This document shows positions 33,953-46,300 of a stretch of 64,000 nucleotides of DNA, in pieces. The notes under the pieces are model-generated. The model searched no databases. It saw only the letters and a list, made by a program, of their open reading frames with translations, and was not told the origin of the DNA. Position numbers and translations under genes: made by a program. The stretch covers positions 13,259,001-13,323,000 of the forward strand of contig CM075768.1 in the NCBI GenBank assembly GCA_037974665.1. The letters are read 5' to 3'. Numbering within the stretch: the first letter of the stretch is position 1; each line of letters starts with the position of its first letter. The stretch is from Ehretia macrophylla. Taxonomy: Eukaryota; Streptophyta; Magnoliopsida; Boraginales; Ehretiaceae.

Positions 33953-35270
33953 CAGTTGGTTCGATTGTTTTGTGTGTATATATATATATTTTTAGTTGAT
34001 ATATATTTGCAAAAAGGGATAGATCTTGAGCATGAATCTTTTTTTTTTTTTTTTGACAGCTGAAAAGTTTTTTTGGGTTGTTTGGGTATATTTGCTTGAA
34101 TGGATAAATTGTTGAAGTTGGGGTGTTGGATTTTTTTGCTTGAATATATAGAAAATCCAACACCCCAACGGCTATATTTTTTTGAACATTCAAGCTGAAG
34201 AATGCAACGGCTGTTTTTTTTTTTTTTTTTGCAGTGTCTGTACTTTTTTTTTAAAGTCAGATCTAACATCTTGGAAGAGACCATGTGGGCTGTAAAATTA
34301 TTTATTTTTTTTCTCGGGGCTCTATTTTTATTAAAATTTGTTAAATTTGACACAAAAGTAGCAACTTGGGGCTCTATAATAACCACTGGTGTTGTATTTT
34401 TACTTCAAAAAACTCTATATTTATAAAATTATAATTATCGTATTTTAGAAATTCTACTGAGTTTGGCCTAACAGTGAAAGTGGACAGAGATGAATTATAT
34501 GATTCAAGTTTTTGACAAGACGAAGGAGCGTTGCATTTAGGTGGTCATGTTCGCTGTCATGGTTTCCCTTCGGGGCCAGTGTGTGCTCCATGTTCCGACA
34601 AGCCATGTGCTGAAAATAAAAATAGAAATGAAGAAAATATTAAAGAAAAAGACAAACTTACCCTTATAACTTGGCAATTTGTTGACTGTCTTATTACATT
34701 GCATGGAGATCAGTGGTAAAATTTTTTTTTTTTTTTTTTTTCTGGAAGCAAGCAGATATATTATAAATCAAAAATATTTACATATATTTGTATACGTTCA
34801 TTAGTAAACATGATCCTCAATAAGTGGTTAATTTTAATACTTCGTCGGGGACTAATGTTTTAGTTCATGGAGAAAATTAATGAATTTATCACTAGGTATT
34901 TCTTTTAGTGGTATGATTTTTGTTGTGTGTGAAAAATTCTAAAATCGATTTTCAATAAGTATAACATCTCTTGTATGTGATGTAATATTAATATGTTAGA
35001 CCTCCTTTTATAAAAATAAAAAAAAAATTAATGACTTTAACCTTTCTTGTTTGTGATTTTTTTTTAAAGAAAATGAGGAGCAAGGTAATCTTTCATTGGC
35101 TCTCTCAATTTTTAAGAATTAAAGAAATTACTAATTAATACTCTAGAGGTGCAATGTAGAAAAGTGAACTTTGCGTACAGTAGTGGTAGCATATAAATGC
35201 TTTTATGAACAACGAAAAATACTAATTTTTTAACATAGATATGTTGCAATATTATGCCATGAAATAACAA
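33953..35270. other. Gene-free, possible right end of the Harbinger element
   Basis: Around 34,310-34,425 the strings ctcggggctctatttttatt and cttggggctctataataacc recur, which resembles subterminal DNA of plant Harbinger elements. No terminal repeat or TTA duplication was fixed. Nothing else is recognised. Confidence 0.3.
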
Positions 35271-35602
35271 AAGTTAATACTTGTAGTCGCTTACTTTTAA
35301 AATTTACTTTTTAGTCCTTGAATTATAATTGTTGAGAACTTTTAGTCATTTGAGTTTTAAAATGAATCTTTTAGTCTCTAAAATTATATCAGAAAGACAC
35401 CATTAGTCCCAGATACCAATTTCATACAGGATTAACAATATTTCACTTATATAACTTCAATAACTAAAAAGTTCGCTTTAAAAGTTAAGGAATTAAAAGT
35501 TCTTAAAGACCATAGTCCAAAGACTAAAAAGTTCATTTTAAAAGTTAAGGAATTAAAAGTTCTCAACGGCCATAGTATAAGGATTATGACAAGTATTAAC
35601 CC
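35271..35602. mobile_element. Mutator-type MITE
   Basis: Inverted ends gttaatacttgtagtc and gattatgacaagtattaac, with an exact 9-bp target duplication aaataacaa at 35,262-35,270 and 35,603-35,611. The right arm contains a tandem duplication of about 66 bp (gactaaaaagttc...aaaagttct, twice). Confidence 0.8.
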
Positions 35603-35611
35603 AAATAACAA

Positions 35612-38039
35612 CTATAAACTGACTGGCTATACTTAATTACTAACAACAAAATATCACAATATTGTTGGGAAATTTGATTATTCTCAATCCTAGAACGAGC
35701 ACATAAATATGCGACATATACATTTTTAACATGTTTTCTTTATTTCAATTCACCTATGTCTACCAAGTAAATTACTCAAAACATCACAAACTGGCTTCAT
35801 ATTATATTAAAGAGAAATGTTATATATCACTTTAATTTTCACACTTAAATATTACTTTATATGTGTATGCATAGTTGACATACTAAAAAAAAAAAAAATT
35901 ATTATTTTAACATGTTAACTAAACATCTATATAAAAAGTAATCTCTTAATGTGAAAATTAAAATAGAATATAACAATGTGATATACTCAACCACCCCCAA
36001 ACTCTTTTTACATGAATATTTTGTCACATATTTTGTGGAGTTTATGGGATGTCTCACTCTCTTCTTGGGATTACCTACCTCTCTCTAATTTTTTTTTTTT
36101 TTTTTTTTGGTTTTTGGTAAGAGGTGCCTCTCTCTTATGAAACTATCTCTTTCTTCCTATTTTTGTGACTTGATCGGACCCCTTGGCGACGATCTCGGAT
36201 CTCCCAAGTAATCATGCTATATCCCTTTCCCCAACCACCTTTATAACGAAGGAATGGGGCCATTTTTTCGATAGGAAAAGGAACATCCGGGTCCCGGTCC
36301 TTTTTCCCTTATCTCAAATAGATCTTTATGTTTTTAAAAATATCTTGAAAGATTCTTCATTAAAAAGTAATTTAGTTCTTTTAATAATAATTAAATAAAA
36401 AAAATTAGTAGTAAAAGTTTAATAAATTATAAACACCTAAAACGAAAAAATAATTAATAATTAATCTCATAAATTTTAATAAATTATACACACACAAAAA
36501 AAAAACCAATACAAACCCCACTGCCTTATTTCTCAGCACAAGCAGCCAAAAGGAAATGATAGGAGTAGGGAAAAAGAAAACGAAAATCAAAAATAATTCG
36601 AGGCCATTTTTTTTTATTTTTGTGAATAAATCTTATAATAATGCAAAAAAAAAAACTAAAAAAAAAGAGAGAAGACAACTTCGGTGTAATGTTTCAAAAA
36701 AGTTTTCTTTTTAATTTTCTTTAAAAGTAAAAAATAATTTTGGTAATAATTAATGAGAATTATACTTCAAAACTGATGAATATTTATTTTGGTATCTTTT
36801 AAGTTAAAAATAGTGAATTTTATGTATTTTTTTCATGAATAATGTTATTTTTTGGGTCATGAGATTCTAAAAATATCAAAAAATAAAAAAATTTATTTTT
36901 TAAAACCTCTATTGAGGATAGCCTTAAACTTTTACTACCAAATTTTTATTTTTTTATTTAATTATTATTAAAATGACTAAATTATCCCTTAATGAATAAC
37001 TTCTCAAAATATTTTTAAGATTTGAAGGACCTGTTTGAGACAAAAGAAAAAGTACAAGGACCTAGATGTAGCCAATATTTGGCTAACGATGATATTCTAA
37101 CCAAAAAAAACCAAAGATATTGCGATCTGATATCATGCTTAAGATATTATGTGCAAGACAAAATGACAACAAAATAGTACGAAAATCGCGAGGAGCCAAA
37201 CGGAATCTATGCTCTGCGGCCATCTTTTTAAATTCATTTTTTTGATATGGGACCATATGAAATTTGGGAATAAATTTATTTATAATGTCATTTATAAATA
37301 AAATTTAATGGTAATGAATTTATTATATAACTTTATAAAATAATTTTAATGATTTACAATATAGACTTTCTTTCATTATAAGTTAAGATTCGAATTTTAT
37401 CCTAGTTACTTGTGTCTCCAAGTGACAAAGAGATAAAATTTTAATCATTCATGTCGTATTGATGGGATTAGTCTAAAGGCAACTGTTGAAACTTAACTGA
37501 TAGAGCGTATATGATATTTCTAGATTCCATTCTTTACTCTCTCTCTATATATATATATAATTTTACGCAATAATAATATCGATTTATTCATTTGTCAACA
37601 AATATAATAAATAAACTAACTTATTCTTCTACACTGTATACTTGTAACCATACTTGAAAAAACTTTAAACCATATCTTTATGATGAGTTAAATCAAATCC
37701 TTTTACCAAGGAATCAATGGGCATCGTTCCTTTTGTTTGTTTTCCCTTTTCAGTGGCAGACAAAAATTAGTCTGAGCACTTCGACAATTGAAATCATTAT
37801 ATACGAAGGAAAATCTAACAGATGAGAAAATGTTAAGGAAAGAAAAAACAACAAATTGCAAGAACAGGGAAAGAAAAAACAACAAATTGCAAGAACAAAA
37901 TATTATCCAATGTCTAATTAGAGAAATTTCAACAGAGACGATGTGAGTTGATTTGAGGACCTTAGATGGGATTTCGGATCCATAATTCAAAGGCCTCAAC
38001 CATGATTGGGGGACTCAATTATCCAAAGGTATCTAATCA
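35612..38039. other. Gene-free AT-rich region
   Basis: No gene, RNA or complete element recognised. Contains poly-A/T tracts and a short (AT)n near 37,545. Confidence 0.45.
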
Positions 38040-38290
38040 TAAATAATAAATAATATAATAAATTCATCTTTAAAAACTTAACTTTTTAGATGAGATACTA
38101 ACTTAATATGGTATTAAAAATTAGGTCATGAATTCAAGTCTCATTGTCACATATTTAAAAATATAAAAATTGTTTTCGTGAAAGGCTCAAAAACAAATCT
38201 CGCCTATACATGTTAGACGTGTTGAAAATAATAGATAATGCAATAAACTCTTTTTTAAAAGTTTAAACTTTTAATGGTTGTGATTTCCTA
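38040..38290 (+). repeat. Dispersed short repeat, intergenic copy
   Basis: Contains aacttaatatggtatt followed by gaattcaagtctcattgtcac and then aataaactc...aaaagttt, in the same orientation as the copy at 6,960. Confidence 0.4.
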
Positions 38291-38331
38291 ATAAAAGGAT
38301 TTGATTTAGTCAATTACAAGGCTTTGATTTA

Positions 38332-38689
38332 GGCTCCGTTTGTTTGCTGTAAAATAATTTGTTAGGAAAAAATATTTTTCCGGAAAATAGATTACTGGAA
38401 AATATTTTTTGGTGTTTAGATGTATCGTGCATTCCGTAAAATATTTTCTTCTCCAAAAGGCCGGTAAAATATTTTACAAAATTTTGTACTAGCTGCAATT
38501 GTTGATCGGAAAATATTTTACGGTTGACTAATTTTACGGTGTTACCAAACACCGTAAAATTTAGAAAAAGCAGCTGTAATTTTTTACCATAAAATATTTT
38601 ACGATTGATTAATTTTCTGATATTATTAAACACTGTAAAATTCAGAAAATATTTTTTGGAAAAATATTTTACAGCAAACAAATGGAGCC
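38332..38689. mobile_element. Tourist-like MITE with TTA duplication
   Basis: 358 bp. The left end is GGCTCCGTTTGTTTGCTGTA and the right end is CAGCAAACAAATGGAGCC. TTA flanks both sides (38,329-38,331 and 38,690-38,692), as expected for PIF/Harbinger MITEs. It is the best-preserved copy of the family at 2,800. Confidence 0.8.
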
Positions 38690-38692
38690 TTA

Positions 38693-40261
38693 AATGATAG
38701 TTTTGTCTTTAACGCTTTTTAACTATAGTTATAATACGAAGATCAATTTAGTCCATTGATTATATTTATTGACAAGTGATATAAATCGGAATTGTTACCA
38801 AGTGAAATTGTAAAAGAGTGTATCGCAGAGAAACTAAATTCGATATTTTGCAAACTTCTTGTGGACAAATGATTTGAGGGGCCTCAGCGACTATTAGCCA
38901 AACTTTTCTTATTGTAATGAGTGGTAGAAAAGTAATAGAAAAATGGAAACGACAAAAAGGTCACTATCCACGACGATTTTTTTTTTTTTTTTTTTTTTTG
39001 GGGTCATTATCCACGACGAATGAAGATGTCCTTTAGCAACGCAAAAATGATGTTAATAGTAAGGCTAGGTTTATCCGGCAACAGTACAATTTTACGCCTC
39101 CATGCAATTAAGAAAAAAAAAATGTAAAAATGATGTTGTACCGAGACAAACAATGAGTAATTTTTTAGTTAGTCGTACTGATTATTAGCTGACTCACATA
39201 TAAATAGATCCTATAATATGTAGGGACCATTCCATGTATCTAGTTCTGATCGTCCGTTGTAATTTTAATTTAACGACTAATAAGTTAATTAAAGTAATAA
39301 TAAAATCATATTTAATATTAATGAATAATAATTAATTAAATAACTTATTAATTTGATATTTTTTATTTATTAAATATTATTTAATTATTTATCTAATCTT
39401 ATAAATCAAGAATAATTAATTGATCAATTATTATTAATTTATGAAATTATTAATTAATTAATTTATTTATTATCTATTAATTAATTTTTTTATTAATTAA
39501 ATGTTTTAAAATTTATTAATAAATTAATAATATAAAAATAAATTAATAATTTTATTTAATTTTTCATTATTACGTTCAAATACCAACAAATATTTTTTCT
39601 TAAAAATATTTTTACTAATAAATTATTTTACGGTAAACAAAGAGAGCCTTGAGTTCAATTAATTGCGCCAAAATATTAAAATTGGTGTTGATAGTAAAAA
39701 AAATTTAAATTATTATAAGTTAAATTTAAATTTTTTAAACAAATAATGTGAGACACGATATCACGGTCTACTCTCTTAATAAGAGAGGTCCTCATCTCGA
39801 GAGAGAAGACAAAATCACTGTCCTAAGACGAGTCCAAATTTTCGTCCGAACCTGTTTTAATACCATGTGTAACAACTCAAACTCAACTCAACTAAACTAG
39901 TGAAAATTCTTTGATGAACGTAGACTAATCATCAGCCGTAGAAGCAACAACCAAATTTGTTCTCCTCAATTAGTAGTCCAATACAAATGAGAACCGTATG
40001 CAAATTTGTACACACCATATGACAATGCATGATTGGTTCCAAATGACACAGAAAGGCCCACAACATAGATTGAGAGCCCCAAAAAAACTATTAAAAAAAT
40101 AATAATAATAATAATAAAAAGAAGAATAGTTGAAATTGTTGAACACCACATATGCACACACGTCATTTATCATCCACCTTCGACCAAAACAAAACAAAAA
40201 AAAAAACAAAAAAACAAAAATTTATCATCCACCAACTTTGATCCTATCATTTACTTGTTGC
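38693..40261. other. Gene-free flank upstream of the second MATE gene
   Basis: AT-rich. At about 39,560-39,650 lies a right-hand fragment of the Tourist-like family (ttacggtaaacaaagagagcc). Nothing else was recognised. Confidence 0.45.
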
Positions 40262-40262
40262 C

Positions 40263-40332
40263 TATATAATTCCTTCAACATCGAAACTCGAAAACCTTAC
40301 CCACCAACATCCACACACCATTCACACAAGTT
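40263..40332 (+). promoter_or_regulatory. Core promoter and leader of the second MATE gene
   Basis: TATATAA at 40,263-40,269 lies about 65 bp before the ATG, matching the spacing in the paralog. The leader shares tcaacatcgaaactcg with it. Sequence further upstream is not obviously shared. Confidence 0.55.
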
Positions 40333-43300
40333 ATGGATTCTTCAGATCATGGAAGTTATCAGTCTATTCGACAAAGCAATGAAGCTGCTGCATCCATGTC
40401 ATCTCAATTATCAGACAAGCACAACGAAGCAAGTGATGAGCTAGAGAGCATACTATCCAGCACGGATCAACCACTGTTCCAGCGTCTCCGATTAGCGGCA
40501 TGGATCGAATTGAAGCTCCTCTTCTACCTCGCAGCCCCTGCTGTGGCTGTTTATATGATCAACTACCTCATGTCTATGTCCACTCAGATCTTCACTGGCC
40601 ACCTTGGAAATCTTGAACTTGCTGCTTCTTCTTTAGGCAATAATGGCATCCAGATTTTCGCCTATGGTCTAATGGTAACTGATGATACGTGTGTGTTGAA
40701 TATAATAAATAAATATAACAATTTCTGTTGGGAAAGCACAATATCAGAAGATCGAGATTTTTGAGCTTGTTCGTGCATCTCTAGTATTCTCAGAAGAGCC
40801 TGGACTCCAATCTTGAAAATCTCAGTGTATGATGTTGTGCTTCCAACAATTCTTCTATAAAAGTTAATTAGATTATTGTATTTATTTATTTTCTTCAACG
40901 ATATGGCTCTTATCATTTCCATTTGTAAATTGTTGGATTTTGGGCTATGCTATTCAATCAATCTTCACTGATTTTTATGGTTTGTGTTTATAACAGTTGG
41001 GCATGGGAAGTGCAGTGGAAACACTATGTGGACAAGCATTTGGAGCCAAAAAATATGAAATGTTAGGCATTTATCTTCAAAGATCGACCATTCTCCTCAC
41101 TTTAACAGGCCTGCTTCTTACTTTGGTCTACGTCTTCTCCGAAAAAATCCTCCTCTTCCTCGGCGAAGCACCCGATATTGCATCAGCCTCGGCGACATTT
41201 GTGTACGGCCTGATCCCTCAAATCTTTGCCTATGCTTTGAACTTTCCAATTCAAAAATTTCTACAAGCTCAGAGTATAGTGGCACCAAGTGCATACATAT
41301 CAGCTGCCACATTAGTTTTTCATCTTGTTTTGAACTGGCTACTTGTGTTCAAAGTTGGGCTGGGATTGCTTGGTGCATCACTTGTGTTAAGCATCTCATG
41401 GTGGATAATTGTGGTGGCTCAATTTGTGTACATAGTGAAAAGTGAGAGATGTAAGAAGACATGGAAAGGGTTCTCTTTACAGGCTTTCTCTGGTCTTCCA
41501 GGGTTCTTCAAATTATCTGCAGCATCAGCGATCATGTTGTGTTTAGAGACTTGGTACTTTCAGATCATCATTTTGCTTGCTGGGCTGCTTGAAAATCCTG
41601 AATTGGCTTTGGATGCGCTCACTGTTTGGTAAGCCAATTTTTCTTTCCTTTTCTTTACATAGCAATAAAAGGAGTAAGGCTATGTTTGAAATTTTATTTT
41701 TGCATCTATAGAGCTTTAACGGTAAAACTTTGGTTAGTGTCTAGTTTTGTTAAGTTTTTAAAAATTTTAAGGGCAATGTTAGATTTTAAAAGATATAGGG
41801 GATATATTTGAAGGAAAAAAAAAAAAAAAAAAACCTTCTCACATTATATAAAAATAAATTCATAAAAATGTCTTTTGAAAAGATCTAATTTAAAAGTTCT
41901 TGCTTTTTAGTTTTTTTCATCTTTAATTTTTACCTAAAAATACTAAAATAGGTCAAATAAATTATTTTTAAATTCTAAAATTTACAGAAAGCGAAAGCGT
42001 TTCTAAATATTTAAAAATCAAATCAAAAAGTGTCTAAAACATTCTTAGAATATTCATTGATTAGGTCTTCGCTTTATGCCTATGAAAGCGTTGGCAATAC
42101 TAAAAGATGATTGCAGAGTAGCCTCTATGGCCATGGCTATGGCTATGGCTATGGCTATACCCTATTGGCTGTGTCATTTGACTAGAAGTTCTTTCAATTT
42201 AAAAGAATAAAACATAAAAAAAAAAAACAAAAATGAAAGGGTTGGCCCGAACTCTCATAGAGAAGATAGGCCCGAACTCTCCAATGAAAATCCTAAGTTG
42301 GCTTTGGATGCTTATAGTGTTGTAAATGAGTATTATTATATATTATTGTATTTTCATCATTTATTTATCATTTTTTTTTGTATATATTTAGTTGGAATGA
42401 AAAGCACAAAAAGAATTACAAAAGCTTAGTTAAATTTTACGTCATCTAAATATACACGTAAAAAGTAATTAATAAGTAATAAAAATAAAGTAGCATCTAG
42501 CGTTTCACCGAACAACAGATTCCAAAAAACAAAACGCCAAATATATCATTACAATTCCAAATATGTGAATTGAACCAAAGTTTATTTTTTTGCAGCTTCA
42601 GTATTTCTGGATGGGTATTCATGATATCAGTGGGGTTCAATGCAGCGATAAGGTCAGTCATTAATTCTTCTGTTTGTTTCCTTGAAAAATATTAACATCT
42701 CTCCATTGGACTATAGTGTCGTATTTTTGCAGCTAACCACTTTCATCTACTGACTCTTTTGGATTTTTGACCAAAAAGGCTCTTTAGGATTTGGATTCTC
42801 CCTAGGTTTTATATATTTTTTTCTGGGAAAAACATCTTTATTAATATAACAACAAAAGATACAACAAATAATTACCTAATCCACCACATATGTCATTTTT
42901 AATCATTTCTAGCTTTAGCCAAAGGACGAGGAATATTAAGTTCAGAATTAGAAGGTTTGATACTTGACATTTCTTGTTAAAGGAAGAATTGTTGGATTTA
43001 TTGGCTCGAATTTCAAGCCCAATAATTACTATAGATACTTAGAAGTTCCGTGAAAGCAAGAATAATCTTGAGATTATTACTGACTAATTTTTAACCTACG
43101 AAAAGTCATACATGTTGTAACCTTTTGAGTAATAGAAAAGAAATACTTAGTGGATATAAACTAATTTTTTTTGTTTAGAGTCAAATCACGTGAAAAATAT
43201 TGTATAGTGTAAATTTGCATGTGTCCATGATCCAGATTTGGAATTCATTTGAAATTCCCAACAAGTGACCTTCAATTATATTTTTCCTTAATAAATTTAC

Positions 43301-46300
43301 CATAGGAAAAATTATTTTTATTTTTGCTAAAGAGAAGATAATTAGTTTTATTTGCTCCTAATATCAACAATATAGGAAAATCGAAAACGAAATGGAAGAA
43401 CACGATCTATTTAAGTTTAAGTTTTTTAAACACATAGTACATAAAACTTATAAAATGAAAGGTTTTGATCTTTCAACCACTTTAAAAGTTTCATTTTACA
43501 GTTTACATACTAATTTAATTAGCTATATTCTTCTCATATCTACTCTGAACTTTGCCAAATGGTACCAGTTTTCTTAAATTCTTTTAGCATGTCTTTATTT
43601 TCCTTAGTTTGCGTAAGCTATTAAATTATTTCATTACACTAATTAAAAATAAGATAATATCGAACATTTCTTTTTGTGCCACTGTGCAATTTCCATCTCT
43701 TTTAACAAAGGCAACAAAATGAACAATCATTGAGTTACATGCAACGGCTTATCTATAATTTTTTATTAGTAAACGTAAAGTGAAAATTGTATTGCTTTTG
43801 AGATAAAATTAGTAAGAATAAAATAATTTTATAGACTAAAAGTACCAAAGATATCATAAAATTCTAAACGATTTTATTGAGATAGTAAAGACTACAGTCC
43901 CTCAACTGTATATATATATAGCTAAAAACACATAATTGAACTTTTATATATGAATAAATTTTTTTTTTTCAGTTGGGCTAAATTAAATTTTTAGCCTAAT
44001 TTTTTTTTTTAAATATAGGTACAACTCATTCGTTAATAACTCCGTTCTTTAAATCAGTGCAGGCTACGGCCCCTAGCTGTCCAAATATAGATCCGTACAT
44101 GTATATATAGATCTACGGTTGGTCACATGAACAACGGATTTGCTTGAAAATTATATGGTAAATTATGCATAGAGTCCTATTGTTTATACTTTTTTTTAAA
44201 ATGTTTCAAAAAAATCATATTAATCCCTAATGTTTGTAAAAATGATTCAAAATAGTCTTTATTGTTCAAAACTAGCCAACTTAATCCCCATTATTTTCAA
44301 AATATTTCAATTTAGTCCCCAAATAGGTATCACGTGTAGGGACTAAATTAAATTTTTTTAAGAAACAATATGGACTAAATTGAATTTTTTAAAAAATAAT
44401 AAAGACCAAATTAGATAATTTTGAATAATAAGAATCATTTTAAATAATTTTTGTAAACATTAAAGACTACTATAAATCTTTTAAAACATTAAAAATAACA
44501 TTAAAAAAACATGTAAAATATAGTAACTAAATGTGAAATTTACCCGCAATGATAACTCATACATCACGTGATAATATTCTACAAGCATGGCATGTGATAA
44601 AGATTTGGCCCATGCATTGCTAGGTGAAAGAATTATCTTGTTGTCGTGCATATGACAGATTATTAAATGCCTAATTTTGACCCAAAAAAAAAAAAAAAAA
44701 AGCCTAATTTTTCTGATGGTCATGTGATGAGCAGCGTGAGAGTCAGCAATGAATTGGGCGCAGGACACCCAAAGGCAGCTGCATTCTCAGTCGTTGTGGT
44801 CAATATAATCTCTTTTATCATATCCGTGATTGCCGCAGTTATTGTCCTTGCTTTGCGCCATGTGGTTAGCTACGCCTTCACCGAAGGTGAAAATGTGGCT
44901 AATGCCGTCTCAGATCTCTGTCCATTACTGGCCCTTACCCTGGTGCTCAATGGAATTCAACCTGTTTTGTCTGGTATGTCTCTACTACCATCACTAATTT
45001 GAAGAATTTGGGTAGTGCTTATTAAAGTTATCACGTCATTTAAAAATTTAAATCTCGTTATAAAAGTATTTATTATATTTAGGGTTGATATTTATTTTGA
45101 TTTTTTATCTTTGACTTAATTAATAAAGTGGTATCTTATCTTCAAAATTGATACATTTTAATTTCTTATCTTTTGTTTGAATGACATTGTTAATCTTTTT
45201 TAGTGATTTCATTAAAAAATTAACGGAAAACGCAAATGATTAGATCACGAGTTTTCTGTCAAATTTTTAATGAAATCACTAAAAAGACTAATAACGTCAC
45301 TCAGACAAAAGATAAGGGATTGAAATGTATCACTTTTGAAAATAAAAGATAATTTTGTCAATCAGATCAAAGATAGAGGACCAAAATGAATATAACTTTT
45401 ATATTTATTTGTTATTTTTAACACATTCCCGCATATGGAAAGTGATAATTTTTTATTCTTACACATAGACAATTTTAATTTTTTCAAATGTGTGACAACA
45501 AGATTTGAACACATGACCTTTTGATACTAAACTATGTTCCTATATTAATTATCACATAATCTAAAACTTTAAATTATTAAAATAAAATTATTATATTTAT
45601 TTTATATCTTCAACAATGCTCACGTGAGACCTTTTATAATATCGTGTGTTTTTTATTTTATTATCATATGCAACAATGATGACACGTGACACTTAAAAGT
45701 TGCTGTTATTCTAACATGTCAGTCGTGTTCAAGTATATTTCCACAAGTTTGAGTTTTTTTTTATCGTATACTATAAAAAAATTAATATTCGTCTAAGTAG
45801 GATCATTCAAAAGTCAAAAGTATATCAATTAGCTGAAAGGTCTTACGTCGTCAAAATTGAAATTCTACTATTAAAAACTATGATAAAAGAAACTTAATTG
45901 ATACATTTTTTATTCTTTATTTTTTTTTTCAGAAATTGCATTGAGATGATTAAATTTTTTTAGGGGTAAAATGCAATATACCTTATTAAACCCACCTGTG
46001 ACTACTTAGCACTAGAAGAAAAATTATAATGATAATACACATATAAATATATGTATATATAACACATATCATTTAAAGATTTGCTATATATATATATATA
46101 AATGATATATCTATATACAACAACATCAATAATAATAATAAAAGAACATAGGGGTAAAACGTCACCTTACCCAAACATGAGAGGCATAAAAATATCGATA
46201 ATGATGCATTATCAATGCCAAGAATGTAAGAGTTGGGATAACATATGGCATCGACACTGTAGAGAAGAACATAGACACACTCCTATGAATGTGGAAAAAT

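Noticed and set aside
33528-34193. A 221-residue Gly/Trp/Arg-rich minus-strand frame
   Set aside because: It is the translation of the pyrimidine-rich tract and the (AT)n repeat; composition alone explains it.
34531-34719. Cys/His-rich frame MHLGGHVRCHGFPSGP that looks like a zinc-binding peptide
   Set aside because: Too short, no family recognised, and followed by low-complexity Lys/Glu sequence; likely chance.
36183-36398. Possible small gene, or organelle-derived fragment, starting MATISDLPSNH
   Set aside because: No recognisable domain, biased ending, and no plastid or mitochondrial gene could be matched by eye.
40130-40444. Frame overlapping the start of the second MATE gene
   Set aside because: It reads the promoter and exon 1 in another frame; the MATE frame has clear homology.
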